A stretch of DNA of 64,000 nucleotides from Massiliimalia massiliensis (GTDB lineage: Bacteria > Bacillota > Clostridia > Oscillospirales > Ruminococcaceae): assembly GCF_900155615.1 (NCBI RefSeq), contig NZ_FUHT01000004.1:620001-684000 (forward strand). Reading direction: 5' to 3'. The position numbers were made by a program, and so were the translations under genes. The notes beneath the pieces were generated by a model that ran no database searches, was not told where the DNA came from, and was given only the letters and a program-made list of their open reading frames with translations. Shown in pieces: positions 17,548-26,966 of the stretch (position 1 is the stretch's first letter; each line of letters begins with the position of its first letter).

Positions 17548-18125
17548 GGCGCACCGGTATGTTTGATAAATATTTTTTTGATGAATATACCAGGCTCTTT
17601 GAAATTTTGCGGATAGAAAAAATAGTGTTTGACCATACGGGTGAAGTTATTGACACGCCGATTGATTCTGATTACTTGTTTTCTTTATATTATGAAGCTA
17701 TGTTATTGATACCCGGTCAAGTTGAGCATGCATATAAGGAAGATTATGATGATTATTTGTGTGTGATTGAGTTTTCAAAAATGGAGGAATTTTATTATCT
17801 TTGCAGAAAATGGAGTAAAATGCACGGTGTTCCCTTTAAAAAAAATCCCTTCGTAGTAAATGCTGAAGAATTTGTTAATAATCGGCTGAATTATGTCAGT
17901 TACTCTATTGGCTGGAGGTTATGTGCGCCTAAGAAACTAAAGAAAAAGATGCGTTCTGTTCTGCTGATTGAACTGAGTCCGGATTTTTATGAATATGCTG
18001 ATTTACTGCAAGCTGTGTATGATATTTCTGATTTTTTTGAGAATTCGCTTAAAAACATAAAACTGCAATTAACGGAAGCAGGATTTCATCACAACAATAT
18101 CATACAGGAAAGGAGCGACTCATGA
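17544..18125 (+). CDS. Unrecognised 193-residue protein upstream of the E2-like gene
   Basis: I do not recognise this family. It is rich in Tyr, Phe and Asp with a basic patch (APKKLKKKMR, about residues 132-141), and is soluble-looking. It is coupled at both ends by overlapping start and stop codons (17544 and 18122). A second in-frame ATG at 17559 could be the real start. It is directly before the E2-like gene, so an accessory role in that system is possible. Confidence 0.5.
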   Translation: MRRTGMFDKYFFDEYTRLFEILRIEKIVFDHTGEVIDTPIDSDYLFSLYYEAMLLIPGQVEHAYKEDYDDYLCVIEFSKMEEFYYLCRKWSKMHGVPFKKNPFVVNAEEFVNNRLNYVSYSIGWRLCAPKKLKKKMRSVLLIELSPDFYEYADLLQAVYDISDFFENSLKNIKLQLTEAGFHHNNIIQERSDS

Positions 18126-18790
18126 TGGAGAACGAGATTATGATACATTTAAAAAGCACGCAGGAAATTTATGTGGAATTCAGAGAAAACGGAGTTGCCT
18201 GTATAAAAAATATTACAATAGATGATTTATTAAACTGTATCAATAAAAGTACCAAAGTCAAACATCAGTTTCAAACAGGCTTATTGCCAAAGAGAACAGT
18301 GAGTATGTTATGGGATATGGAGAATAACAGGCGTTTTATTGTAATAGAATATCCGGAAAAAGTTACTGACATTACCTATATGGAAACGACATACAGAAAT
18401 TTTCCTTTGCCGCGTATTTTGTTTGGCTTTACGGTAGAATCCAGCGGACGAATTTCGGGAGTGGAAATTGGAATTCCGGGTTTGGGAAAACTTTCGCCAA
18501 ACACTCAAATGTTTACATATCCATTTTCGAATGTCAATGGATTTCATATGTGTGTTGGAATGAATACTATGCCGCATGTTGAATCTCTGCAAAGTCTGCA
18601 AAATTTTCCTCAGTTTATTCTATCACTGCCCGATAACGATGATTTTTATAGTGAACGAAACAACCGTCTGGAGCTGGGACATAGGGATCTAATGGAACAC
18701 TTGCAGGATAAAGACCAGCAGTATTATTATGATCAAATTCTAGTTCCAATGAACGGTAAAACGTTGAAAGACTTTTGTAAGGAGGTCTGA
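18122..18790 (+). CDS. E2-like protein, Prok-E2 family D / PRTRC protein B-like
   Basis: This 222-residue protein follows the PRTRC B pattern: a basic LLPKRTVSMLWD strand, RNFPLPRILFGFTVE, then TYPFSNVNGFHMCVGMNTMP. Cys144 in this last segment is where Prok-E2 family D members carry their conserved cysteine, the presumed thioester site. E2-like proteins accept an activated modifier from E1 and pass it to a target. Together with the JAB protein (12595) and E1 (13860) this gives three of the four parts of a ubiquitin-like pathway in one operon. The match is from memory of family features, not a search. Confidence 0.68.
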   Translation: MMENEIMIHLKSTQEIYVEFRENGVACIKNITIDDLLNCINKSTKVKHQFQTGLLPKRTVSMLWDMENNRRFIVIEYPEKVTDITYMETTYRNFPLPRILFGFTVESSGRISGVEIGIPGLGKLSPNTQMFTYPFSNVNGFHMCVGMNTMPHVESLQSLQNFPQFILSLPDNDDFYSERNNRLELGHRDLMEHLQDKDQQYYYDQILVPMNGKTLKDFCKEV

Positions 18791-18793
18791 GTT

Positions 18794-19606
18794 ATGACCA
18801 GTGAGCAAGTTCAAAGGTTGGAAGAACCATTTGCAGTTCATGAAATTGAATGGCGTGTGATCCAATGTTCAAAAGACGGAACAAAAGGTTTGGTAGCCGC
18901 ATTTGTCAATTCCCGCGCAATTCAAAACAGGCTGGACAGTGTGATTGGCAGAGAAAATTGGCAAAATAACTTTATCTATATTCCGGGATCTATTTATAAT
19001 GCTAAAAAAGATAAAGATCTGGGACTCATGTCATGTATCTGTATGATTAGCATCTTTCATGCCGAACGTGAGGAATGGATCTCTAAAAGTGACGGTGCGG
19101 GAAATACGGACATTGAACCAATCAAAGGCGGTATTTCAAACGCATTTAAACGAGCAGCCTCTATGTGGGGTGTGGGCCGATACTTATATGAAATGCCTGA
19201 TATTTGGGTAAATCTGGCAGACGGAAAATTTATTGCTAAAACAGAATGGGCAAAGCTAAAAGCTCATTATAACAATTTCGTGGCTCAATATTCACAGGAT
19301 AGATCCATAAAAAATCAAATATCCAGTACGAACCAGCCTAACAATACCGCAGCCAATATTCGTTTTTCTCCTAAAACTTCAAATGTCTTACGTATTGAGG
19401 ATATGAAAGTATTGAATGGATCGTCTGATGATCCGCAAACACAACTTATGCTAAAAATGCCCAATGGAGAAATGATAAAAGGATATATAAAAGGGCATGC
19501 ACAGCTGCAAAAAGGACAGATGATCTACAATCCTAAACTAACATTTAAAACGGCACCTGAAGTCGGCAACTATTGTATTATTGAGGGCTATCAAATGGCT
19601 GCTTAA
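18794..19606 (+). CDS. Rad52/Rad22-family single-strand annealing protein
   Basis: This 270-residue protein's N-terminal 140 residues hold the Rad52/Rad22 signature: LVAAFVNSRAIQNRLDSVIG, a middle strand SISIF-like block, and EPIKGGISNAFKRAASMWGVGRYLYEMP. Such proteins form rings on single-stranded DNA and anneal complementary strands. The C-terminal part is a low-complexity linker and a beta-rich tail. It could complete strand circularisation after transfer or promote recombination between elements. It lies four bases after the E2-like gene. Confidence 0.8.
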   Translation: MTSEQVQRLEEPFAVHEIEWRVIQCSKDGTKGLVAAFVNSRAIQNRLDSVIGRENWQNNFIYIPGSIYNAKKDKDLGLMSCICMISIFHAEREEWISKSDGAGNTDIEPIKGGISNAFKRAASMWGVGRYLYEMPDIWVNLADGKFIAKTEWAKLKAHYNNFVAQYSQDRSIKNQISSTNQPNNTAANIRFSPKTSNVLRIEDMKVLNGSSDDPQTQLMLKMPNGEMIKGYIKGHAQLQKGQMIYNPKLTFKTAPEVGNYCIIEGYQMAA

Positions 19607-19677
19607 CAATTTATGAAAAACAGCCAGTAATATCTGCCGGATATTTTATATAACAAAAAAGAAAGAAGGATAAAATT

Positions 19678-20328
19678 ATGAAATCCCCAAAATATTCAAC
19701 CGTATATTATATCGCCGTACTTGCGATCTGTATTTTGGTTATGCTATGTTGGAACGTGATGTCTATTGATCTGATTCCTGCTATTGGAAAATATACACTA
19801 ATATGTCTTATAGTGGCTGGCGGCAGTTCTCTAATTGCATATTTGCTATATGAATATGAAAATGCAATACAAAAGGACGGGACTGTGATTGTTGAGCAAC
19901 AGCGTACAGAGATTATAAAATTACAAGAGGAAAGTAAGAGGTTGAAAATCGCTTTAACCGACAAAGCAAATGAAATTAAGCAATTAACAGCAAAGAAAGA
20001 TATGATGCAAAATCAACAAGAACTCCCGCAATCCGATGAAATGAATTCACTTCGTGAAAGATGTGAAACCGTAGAAAATTTCCGAAATAGTTTTCCGTGT
20101 GAGATATCGGATCAATATACGATTTATAATATTATGCGAACAGAATTAAATGTGTCAGCTTTCAGTCGCTGGAAGATTGTAGGACGGTATGAGAATCAAT
20201 TATGGGAATTAAATGTTTTGAGACCGGATTCACAGTCTTACAAAGAAATGCTTTGTTTGGTTTCAGCAACTAAAGCACCCGGTCAATTACAGGAGTTGGA
20301 TTTGAGCAAACAATTATTGTGGAATTAA
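19678..20328 (+). CDS. Membrane protein with two TM segments and a coiled coil
   Basis: This 216-residue protein has two predicted transmembrane helices (about residues 11-27 and 41-59), then a long charged coiled coil (about 70-130, rich in Glu/Lys/Gln heptads) and a small globular end. I do not recognise the family. It precedes an SMC-like ATPase, so it might anchor DNA-processing proteins at the membrane, but this is only context. Its stop lies 12 bases before the ATPase start at 20340. Confidence 0.55.
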   Translation: MKSPKYSTVYYIAVLAICILVMLCWNVMSIDLIPAIGKYTLICLIVAGGSSLIAYLLYEYENAIQKDGTVIVEQQRTEIIKLQEESKRLKIALTDKANEIKQLTAKKDMMQNQQELPQSDEMNSLRERCETVENFRNSFPCEISDQYTIYNIMRTELNVSAFSRWKIVGRYENQLWELNVLRPDSQSYKEMLCLVSATKAPGQLQELDLSKQLLWN

Positions 20329-20339
20329 GAGGTGCTATC

Positions 20340-22154
20340 ATGAATCCGATTACCAGTATGAAAATTGTAAGATTGAGCCTCACAAATTTTAGGAATCATT
20401 TATCAAATACAGTCTTCTCCTTTGGTAATATCAATTACATATTCGGACATAATGGCACAGGAAAAACTACAATAGCGCATGGGATCACCTATGCGCTATA
20501 TGGAGTGTCTTATTATGGCGAGCAAAATATAAGCTGTTTGATGAATGAGAATGCTGATCAGGTGGAAGTCAAACTGGAATTCGTTGATCAAAACGAAGAA
20601 CTTCATACTTTAACACGCGTTCGTAAACAAGATAAAACATCGGTTTTCTTGGATTCCTATACAATTCGGCAAGGTGATCTGGAAAGACTGATCTGTGATA
20701 AGGATACTTTTTTAGCTCAGTTTAATCCGTTATATTTAGCGGAAACAATGGGAAATAAAGGCCGGGAATTAGTTGTAAAGCAATTAAAACCCGTATCCTC
20801 ACAGGAAGTTTTAAGCAAATTGAATCAAACAGATCAGGAATATTTGAAAAATATTGAATTGGAGAGCCGATCACCAGAGGAAATCATCAAAGAATTCCGG
20901 AGCATGATCAATCAGACAGAACGAAAAATTGCAGTTTTGGACGGTAATCTTGAAGCTATGCGGGAAACGTTTGAAACGTCAGTAGCCAAATTGTCAGAAC
21001 TGTATGGTGAAAAACGTGTGATCGAAGAGAAAATGAAAGCGATCAGCCAAAAACAGTATGAAGGGATTGATCTTGATGATTTGGAAGTTCAAAAGAAAAT
21101 TCTTTCAGAAAAACTAACCCAAGTATCTGATGACACTAATATCAGAATTGCACAGCTTCGTACTAAAAAGGAACAGGTACAACAGCAAAAGTATGTATCG
21201 AAATTTGCTCCGGCTATTTTACAGCTGCAGGCAGAGCTGGATATGGCTTTAAAGCAATACAAAACAGTTAACGAGAAATTACAAGATTTATCAGTCGGAA
21301 CGAAATGTCCTACTTGTTTTACGCAAATAACTGCTCAAAACTTTCCTGCTGTGCAAAAAGGAATTCAAGAAGAATTACAGAAAATTGTGATTCACGGAAA
21401 AGACCTGACAGCACAAAAGGCAGAATTAGAACAGATGGATTTGCAGGGGTTACAGATGTTTGAAAACTTTCAGAAAGAAGATATTCAAAAACTGTCAAAA
21501 CAGATTGAAGAGCTGCAACAAAAACAGCAAACAACGGTCAAGTTTTCTGACATTCAAAACAGGATTAAACAGATTGAGGAACAGCAACGCTGTGGAAATC
21601 TTACGGATGATGAGTATTCTGAATTGGTTTCTATGCAGGCTGATTTAACTCATCTTTCAGCGAAAATAGCATCGATTGACACTGAGACTTATGAGAAACG
21701 GGTCGACAATCTGTTGAAAGAACAGGAAAAATATGAGGGGCAGATTACCGATTACAAAAATACAATTCATGCCTTAAATGAGTATATTTTTCAGCGGGCT
21801 GAACTGGCTGTTCAGGATATTCAAATGACAAATGTCAAAATTAAACTTTTTGATATAGTCCGCACGACCGGAGAGGTAAAAGGTGTATTTAAGTTTACTT
21901 ACAAAGGACGTGATTTTGAATATCTTTCGCTGTCTGAAAAAATATTGGCGGGAATTGAGATTGCCGGGATGTTAAGGAAAATTACCAAAATAGATTGCCC
22001 TCTTTGCATTGATAATACAGAAAGCATTGCCGCCTTTAATCCTGTATCGATGCCATCACAAACAATGCTGATTCGAGTTGTCAAAAATCAACCGCTGGCA
22101 GTGAAATATCAAGGAGAAATCAATCCAATCCAAGAATTGCAGAAAGCGGGTTAA
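20340..22154 (+). CDS. SbcC/RecF-like SMC-type ATPase with zinc hook
   Basis: This is a 604-residue protein. The N-terminal ATPase half has Walker A GHNGTGKT (about residues 36-43). Long coiled-coil arms meet at a CPTC zinc-hook-like motif (about 323-326), and the C-terminal half has the YLSLSEKILAGIEIA signature (about 525-540) followed by a Walker B-like ECID-equivalent strand. It resembles a short Rad50/SbcC. No SbcD-type nuclease is next to it; the neighbours are a Rad52-like protein and a primase. The start is ATG 20340 behind AAGAGGTG. Likely role: DNA end handling or replication. Confidence 0.78.
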   Translation: MNPITSMKIVRLSLTNFRNHLSNTVFSFGNINYIFGHNGTGKTTIAHGITYALYGVSYYGEQNISCLMNENADQVEVKLEFVDQNEELHTLTRVRKQDKTSVFLDSYTIRQGDLERLICDKDTFLAQFNPLYLAETMGNKGRELVVKQLKPVSSQEVLSKLNQTDQEYLKNIELESRSPEEIIKEFRSMINQTERKIAVLDGNLEAMRETFETSVAKLSELYGEKRVIEEKMKAISQKQYEGIDLDDLEVQKKILSEKLTQVSDDTNIRIAQLRTKKEQVQQQKYVSKFAPAILQLQAELDMALKQYKTVNEKLQDLSVGTKCPTCFTQITAQNFPAVQKGIQEELQKIVIHGKDLTAQKAELEQMDLQGLQMFENFQKEDIQKLSKQIEELQQKQQTTVKFSDIQNRIKQIEEQQRCGNLTDDEYSELVSMQADLTHLSAKIASIDTETYEKRVDNLLKEQEKYEGQITDYKNTIHALNEYIFQRAELAVQDIQMTNVKIKLFDIVRTTGEVKGVFKFTYKGRDFEYLSLSEKILAGIEIAGMLRKITKIDCPLCIDNTESIAAFNPVSMPSQTMLIRVVKNQPLAVKYQGEINPIQELQKAG

Positions 22155-22155
22155 T

Positions 22156-23298
22156 ATGAGAACAAACTATATTTATATTGACGTAGTAGATGTAGCTTTG
22201 ATTTGCGGATTGGATATTAAGTGGGATACCATAGAGAGCGATGAAGTACAGGCAAGATGTCCATATTGCGGGGATTATAAATATCGCATGTATATGAGCA
22301 GAAAAGCTGAAAACGCAACCTTCTGGTGCCACAACTGTGGCACTGGAGGAAATGCAGTTACTTTGTATGCAGATTTTAATCCGGGTATGAAAAGACTGTC
22401 AACCAAACAATCTTTTGCGGAACTAATGCACTTGCCTAATGTACATAGTCATGAGTATTCCACTGGACATACCCCATCGAAAATGGAGCATATCCGACCG
22501 GTTCATGAACGAAGTCAAATCTATTTGGAAATGCTGTCGTTACTGCCATTAGAGGATAAGCACTATCAAAATTTAAGATCCCGCGGACTGTCTGATGAAA
22601 TGATCCGTGGAAATATGTATAAGAGTATTCCTACCAGCAGTAAAGATAGAAAGCGAATCATTTCTCATTTGACATCTCACTTTGATTTATGCAATATGCC
22701 GGGATTTTGTACAAAAGAATTTCAATGGCAAATGGCTTGTTGCCAGCATAGCGGATTTTTTATTCCGGTGTGTGACAGATATAATCAGATACAAGGTCTT
22801 CAGATTCGATTAGATGAAGCGCCTCCTAAAATTGTTACGTATCCTGACGGACGAAGAGTGAAAAAGAATGGAGATCGCTTTCGTTGGTTTTCTACACGCG
22901 GAAATTTCTATCAGAATGGTACCGGAATTTCCAGCTATATTCATATTGTGGGTGACCAAAACTGCGATACGCTTCGAATTACTGAAGGACCGTTAAAAGC
23001 TGATGTTGCAAGTTATCTGTCTGGCGGAGAGCTGTTTATTGGTCTAACCGGAGTTCAAAATCTGAAATATTTAGGCGAAATTGTTACACAATTAAATCCA
23101 AAACGGATTTTAGAGTGCATTGACATGGATGTTAGGTGTAACCCAGATGTACAGCGCGCTCAGTCAAAAATCCAATCCATTTGTATGCCTCTTTGTGAGG
23201 AATACAGAACATTTACATGGCCGCCGGATCAAAAAGGCATTGATGATTGGCTGCTGTTTGAAAAATTAAAACGGGAACGAGGCTATTTTGCAGCTTGA
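22156..23298 (+). CDS. DnaG-type primase-like protein (zinc finger plus Toprim)
   Basis: This 380-residue protein has an N-terminal CHC2-like zinc finger (RCPYCGDYKYR ... FWCHNCGTGGN, about residues 35-62) and a C-terminal Toprim domain with the glutamate motif ITEGPLKAD and the DMD pair (about 275-325). It is shorter than chromosomal DnaG and lacks the helicase-binding tail. It likely makes RNA primers on the element's single-stranded DNA. It begins two bases after the SbcC-like gene, in the same operon. Confidence 0.8.
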   Translation: MRTNYIYIDVVDVALICGLDIKWDTIESDEVQARCPYCGDYKYRMYMSRKAENATFWCHNCGTGGNAVTLYADFNPGMKRLSTKQSFAELMHLPNVHSHEYSTGHTPSKMEHIRPVHERSQIYLEMLSLLPLEDKHYQNLRSRGLSDEMIRGNMYKSIPTSSKDRKRIISHLTSHFDLCNMPGFCTKEFQWQMACCQHSGFFIPVCDRYNQIQGLQIRLDEAPPKIVTYPDGRRVKKNGDRFRWFSTRGNFYQNGTGISSYIHIVGDQNCDTLRITEGPLKADVASYLSGGELFIGLTGVQNLKYLGEIVTQLNPKRILECIDMDVRCNPDVQRAQSKIQSICMPLCEEYRTFTWPPDQKGIDDWLLFEKLKRERGYFAA

Positions 23299-23336
23299 AA
23301 GTTGTTTACAATTTGTAGAAAGGATTGAAATTTATT

Positions 23337-24317
23337 ATGAATGCCATGGATCATTATATCGCTGTACAGGAAAAGGCAGAAGGTATTATCGGTAAGTTCT
23401 TTTATTACTCTACATCAAATATTTTAATAGAACGAACCAAATTCATTCAGGTTGGTCAGTCTTTTGGATTGCCTAAATTCAAACCTACGAAGGAATCAAA
23501 ATCCGGTGCCTATCGCAGCGCAACTACCGCAATCAAAGACCGCATTCAGATAAAAGATGGAAACGGAACACACATCTATCGTATATACTGCAGGGACAAT
23601 AAAAAGGAGGATGCCACTCATATTTACCGTGAACTTGTTAAGGAAACACTCAATTCTAGGACAAATGAATATATGAAATTAGCCAATATTATTTTTGACA
23701 AGGAAAATGAAATAGTTTATTGCGATAATGAAGTATATGATGCTGATGTAGATGTTCAGGAATATTGCCGCAGGGCAGTAGAATTATATGGACGTCTCTG
23801 TACTTGTTATACTACCAGTCATGTGGAATCGGTCATACAGGATCAACTTGATCGAATGCAGGCAAGCAAAATCAGCATTCATGGAAATTTGTATTTTATT
23901 CCTAATCCATATTTATCTCAACTGAATCTACTGGAAGACTATATTGATGCAATCAGCAAGTATAACCTGAATGGTGGATTGGTTATGAGCAACAGTATGT
24001 TTGTGGTAGACGATGAACGGCAGCGTCAGAAGATGACAGATGAATTCTATGCAAATTATAAACGGGATATAGAGTTCTACCAAAACAGGGTACAGCATTT
24101 TATTGACAGCGGTTGTAATTCTAATGCTGTTATTTCCCGTTGGCTGGAAAAGATCGAGGCACTTCAGCAGAAAAAACAGGTTTATGAAGATGTCCTGAAA
24201 AGACAGTTAGATGACTTGAATCATGAATATTCTCTGCTTCAAATGCAGGCTGAAGAACTTCAAGTCAGAAACCGCGAAAAAGTATTAGACGGACAAACAT
24301 ATTTAGACGCGGCCTAA
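23337..24317 (+). CDS. Unrecognised 326-residue protein ending the JAB/E1/E2 operon
   Basis: I do not recognise this family with confidence. The first 110 residues are alpha/beta with many basic residues. The last 80 residues form a strong coiled coil (KIEALQQKKQVYEDVLKRQL onward). ATG 23337 follows AGAAAGGA; the TTG at 23325 is upstream of that spacing. It is the last gene before the 28-bp terminator, so it is co-expressed with the primase and ATPase and may take part in DNA replication. Confidence 0.5.
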   Translation: MNAMDHYIAVQEKAEGIIGKFFYYSTSNILIERTKFIQVGQSFGLPKFKPTKESKSGAYRSATTAIKDRIQIKDGNGTHIYRIYCRDNKKEDATHIYRELVKETLNSRTNEYMKLANIIFDKENEIVYCDNEVYDADVDVQEYCRRAVELYGRLCTCYTTSHVESVIQDQLDRMQASKISIHGNLYFIPNPYLSQLNLLEDYIDAISKYNLNGGLVMSNSMFVVDDERQRQKMTDEFYANYKRDIEFYQNRVQHFIDSGCNSNAVISRWLEKIEALQQKKQVYEDVLKRQLDDLNHEYSLLQMQAEELQVRNREKVLDGQTYLDAA

Positions 24318-24386
24318 TCTGCACACAGCGTACTGAAGAAGATAAAAAGATACTCAAAAGTGGAATTAGCAAGAGTCCATGCATAA

Positions 24387-24447
24387 GAAACAGACAAACA
24401 AAAAAGCTGAAAGGATATACCTTTCAGCTTTTTTGTTTGTCTGTTTC
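24387..24447. terminator. Very long bidirectional terminator, 28-bp perfect stem; gap 24318-24665
   Basis: The arms 24387-24414 and 24420-24447 are perfect complements with a five-base loop. The A-run and T-run inside the arms would let it stop RNA from both strands. It separates the plus-strand operon from the convergent gene at 24666-25358. The rest of the 348-base gap is AT-rich and holds nothing else I can name. Confidence 0.85.
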
Positions 24448-24665
24448 TCATAGTTCGTATTTTCGCTCAAATTTGGAAAATTAAGAGGAATTTGATTAAA
24501 TGAGAAGAACATGAAATAGAAATACTGAATACGTATCGATAAAAACAGAAATCAAAAATATGTAGATATATTTAGTTTAATATATAACATTGGAATTAAG
24601 TTTTATGTGTAGAGAGAAACGATAGTAATGTGTGAATAATATTTAAGAGATATTCACAATCCATT

Positions 24666-25358
24666 TTATTTATAATTGTTATATTGGTTGGCTGTTTTTA
24701 TCCAAACAGGGCCTTCCCAATCAAGCGGAGGAATACCATTAAGTTCGTTGCGTAAATTATCTTGAAGTTTTTTATATTTATCATAGTCGTCACATTTGCT
24801 CCATGAAGTGTCTCCTAAAGTTAACCCAAAATCTTTCTTGAGAGTCTTCAAAACAAAGCTATCTATTGGAGCATGAAAATATTTATAATTGTTTCGGATA
24901 AGATCGGAAATTGTTGCATCCCACCGTATTTCCATTCCATCATAATTAAAAAGTTCTGAAGGAAAATCCGGATTATCTTTGATTAAATGATAAAATAGAT
25001 AGAGATACTTCATTGTCATATTGACCCATTTTTGTGCATGACCATAAGTAAAAACATGATTGTCCTTGGAACCCGCGATTTTCGTTTCATTATTATAAAT
25101 ATTATGTAGTTTTTCGCAAAGTTCATAGTGCCAGTAATCATAATTTGTGAATTTGCATAATTTTTCAGTAATATAGTCATATATTTCTAGAGTGCACTTT
25201 TGTCTAAAGGCTTCTTTCTTTTCTTTATCTTTAATAATCAATACCCTTCTACTTGCATCACAGTAAGCCATATTGATCGCACCTTTTACTGGATCATGCA
25301 TATTTCCAAAACTCATGTAAAACAAGAGCTCATATGCATTTTTACTTCCTTTGTTCAT
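24666..25358 (-). CDS. Unrecognised 230-residue cargo protein
   Basis: I do not recognise this family. It is a soluble, Tyr/Asn/Lys-rich protein with AT-rich codons, appears largely helical (KWVNMTMKYLYLFYHLI, about residues 130-146), and has scattered cysteines that form no metal motif. It is divergent from the DNA glycosylase at 25507 and convergent with the operon before it, so it is an independent unit in what looks like a cargo slot. A defence role is possible given the location, but nothing in the sequence shows it. Confidence 0.5.
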   Translation of the reverse strand: MNKGSKNAYELLFYMSFGNMHDPVKGAINMAYCDASRRVLIIKDKEKKEAFRQKCTLEIYDYITEKLCKFTNYDYWHYELCEKLHNIYNNETKIAGSKDNHVFTYGHAQKWVNMTMKYLYLFYHLIKDNPDFPSELFNYDGMEIRWDATISDLIRNNYKYFHAPIDSFVLKTLKKDFGLTLGDTSWSKCDDYDKYKKLQDNLRNELNGIPPLDWEGPVWIKTANQYNNYK

Positions 25359-25506
25359 CTATAACTCATCCTTTTATACATTCTTAATTTTTTATTATAT
25401 AAAATTTTATTATTTAAATCAAATGTTTGTTTCACAGAAAAGCATGTGATATATTGTAATTAACAAATATCGGGTATAGGATTTCATTTAAGAAAGAGGG
25501 ATAAAA

Positions 25507-26049
25507 GTGAAGAAAACTATCAAACAGGATTTTTTCATCAAAGATTCAGTAGTGGTTGCGCAGAAGCTAATTGGAAAGTTTGTTTGCCGAAAAAACGGTG
25601 AAACGGAAGAACGATACCAGATAATAGAAACAGAAGCCTATTATCATTGGGAAATCTATGATAATGGAAAATATATTTGCTATGGTGGTGGAAAGACAAA
25701 AGAAGAAGCGAAAAAGTTTGTTTCAGCACCTTTGTTTGATAGACCAGGAACTTGGTGTGTTTATGGCGGACAGCTGTTACTATCTGTTACAGACGATAAA
25801 TATTCTGATAATGTCTTAATTAAAAAAATACAAGATAAAAATGGAAAAGAATATGGTCCAGATAAAATAGCTAAAACACTGCATTTATATAAGAGTAAAC
25901 CGGAATACTGTCAGTGTCACGGAAAGTATTCACTTTGTGATGATTCTCCTCTATATTTAGTGGATGGAGAGAAAGTTGAGACTGAATCAAAGTCTAGAAT
26001 TAATGTAAAAGACGAGAAAGAGTATTGTTTTGTAATAAAAAGGGAATAA
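25507..26049 (+). CDS. 3-methyladenine DNA glycosylase (AAG/MPG family), divergent
   Basis: This 180-residue protein opens with DFFIKDSVVVAQKLIGKFV and has the catalytic IIETEAY motif (about residues 41-47, Glu as the likely catalytic acid). RPGTWCVYGGQLLLSV follows in place of the usual PGHAYVYFIYG. The family removes alkylated purines. The region after ETEAY differs strongly from the standard HAYRG-type loop, so substrate range may have changed. GTG 25507 follows AGAGGG. It is a lone gene divergent from 24666-25358. Confidence 0.7.
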   Translation: MKKTIKQDFFIKDSVVVAQKLIGKFVCRKNGETEERYQIIETEAYYHWEIYDNGKYICYGGGKTKEEAKKFVSAPLFDRPGTWCVYGGQLLLSVTDDKYSDNVLIKKIQDKNGKEYGPDKIAKTLHLYKSKPEYCQCHGKYSLCDDSPLYLVDGEKVETESKSRINVKDEKEYCFVIKRE

Positions 26050-26072
26050 TTTGCCATCTGCCTTTCTTTCTA

Positions 26073-26948
26073 TTACCATTTAGCAACGATTTTCCCATAA
26101 ACTAACTTTTGACGGTAATTGAATTTTGTTATCACTACAATAACCTGATCCCCGATATCAAAATTTTCATCATACTGATCCGGGGAATAAATACACATAC
26201 AATCTAAATTTTTTTCCAGCTTGCAGAAAACGCCGCCTTTGTATTTGCCTGTAATAACGGATGCTCGTCTGCTTCCAACTGGATGACGAAGATCAGCACC
26301 ATCGAAAGGATGGGGTTCAGCCTCTTTGACTGACACAGTCAGATGATTTTTTTCCGGTTCAAAATTTTTAATGACAGACATATAGGTTTCACCGGGGTGA
26401 TATCGTTCTCTTAGATCAGGAAGCATTGCATAGGACAAATCCCTTTGAGATAGAGTAATATCGAATCCATGACAGGAACAGAGTAAATGATGTCTGCCGA
26501 CAGCCAGTATTTGTGCCGGAATTTTTCTTCCGATTTCCGGTGCCAGTTTTAGAAATGAGTGTCGCCGGATTTGCAGAGCTTCCTTTCGCGAGGCTGTGCA
26601 GCATTCGTTTTCACGGTCAATATTAGTAATCACATAGTCTATAGTTGCCCCAGCCATAGAACGAAGTACATGAATCGGACGCTTTTCCTGATCGCTATAC
26701 CAAATTTCCTGTTCAGGGATCAGAACTTTGACCCGATAACTGATAATGACTAAACAGCAGATTTCTTTTCTTTGCGATGCCCCAGTTTCCGGGTCTAAAA
26801 CCGTCATAGATTTCATATCCATACCGCATACCCTGCCGGTCAATATGGATTTGGCTCGATAAGACGCGTAAATAGAATTCCATTCTTTTTGCTGTTCTTC
26901 TGACAAATTTTTATCTAATTCTGTTAGATTTAATTCTTTAAAATCCAA
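26073..26948 (-). CDS. S1-domain RNA-binding protein
   Basis: This 291-residue protein has two or more S1-like OB folds. The clearest strands are SILTGRVCGMD (about residue 34) and RRASVITGKYKGGVFCKLEKNLDCMCIYS (about residues 228-256), ending in IGDQVIVVITKFNYRQKLVYGKI, the typical S1 last strand. S1-like proteins bind single-stranded RNA. Similar genes sit next to replication genes on other clostridial elements, so a role in control of copy number or expression is plausible. It is the last gene of the minus-strand conjugation block. Confidence 0.65.
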   Translation of the reverse strand: MDFKELNLTELDKNLSEEQQKEWNSIYASYRAKSILTGRVCGMDMKSMTVLDPETGASQRKEICCLVIISYRVKVLIPEQEIWYSDQEKRPIHVLRSMAGATIDYVITNIDRENECCTASRKEALQIRRHSFLKLAPEIGRKIPAQILAVGRHHLLCSCHGFDITLSQRDLSYAMLPDLRERYHPGETYMSVIKNFEPEKNHLTVSVKEAEPHPFDGADLRHPVGSRRASVITGKYKGGVFCKLEKNLDCMCIYSPDQYDENFDIGDQVIVVITKFNYRQKLVYGKIVAKW

Positions 26949-26966
26949 TGTATTTAACCTTCTTTC

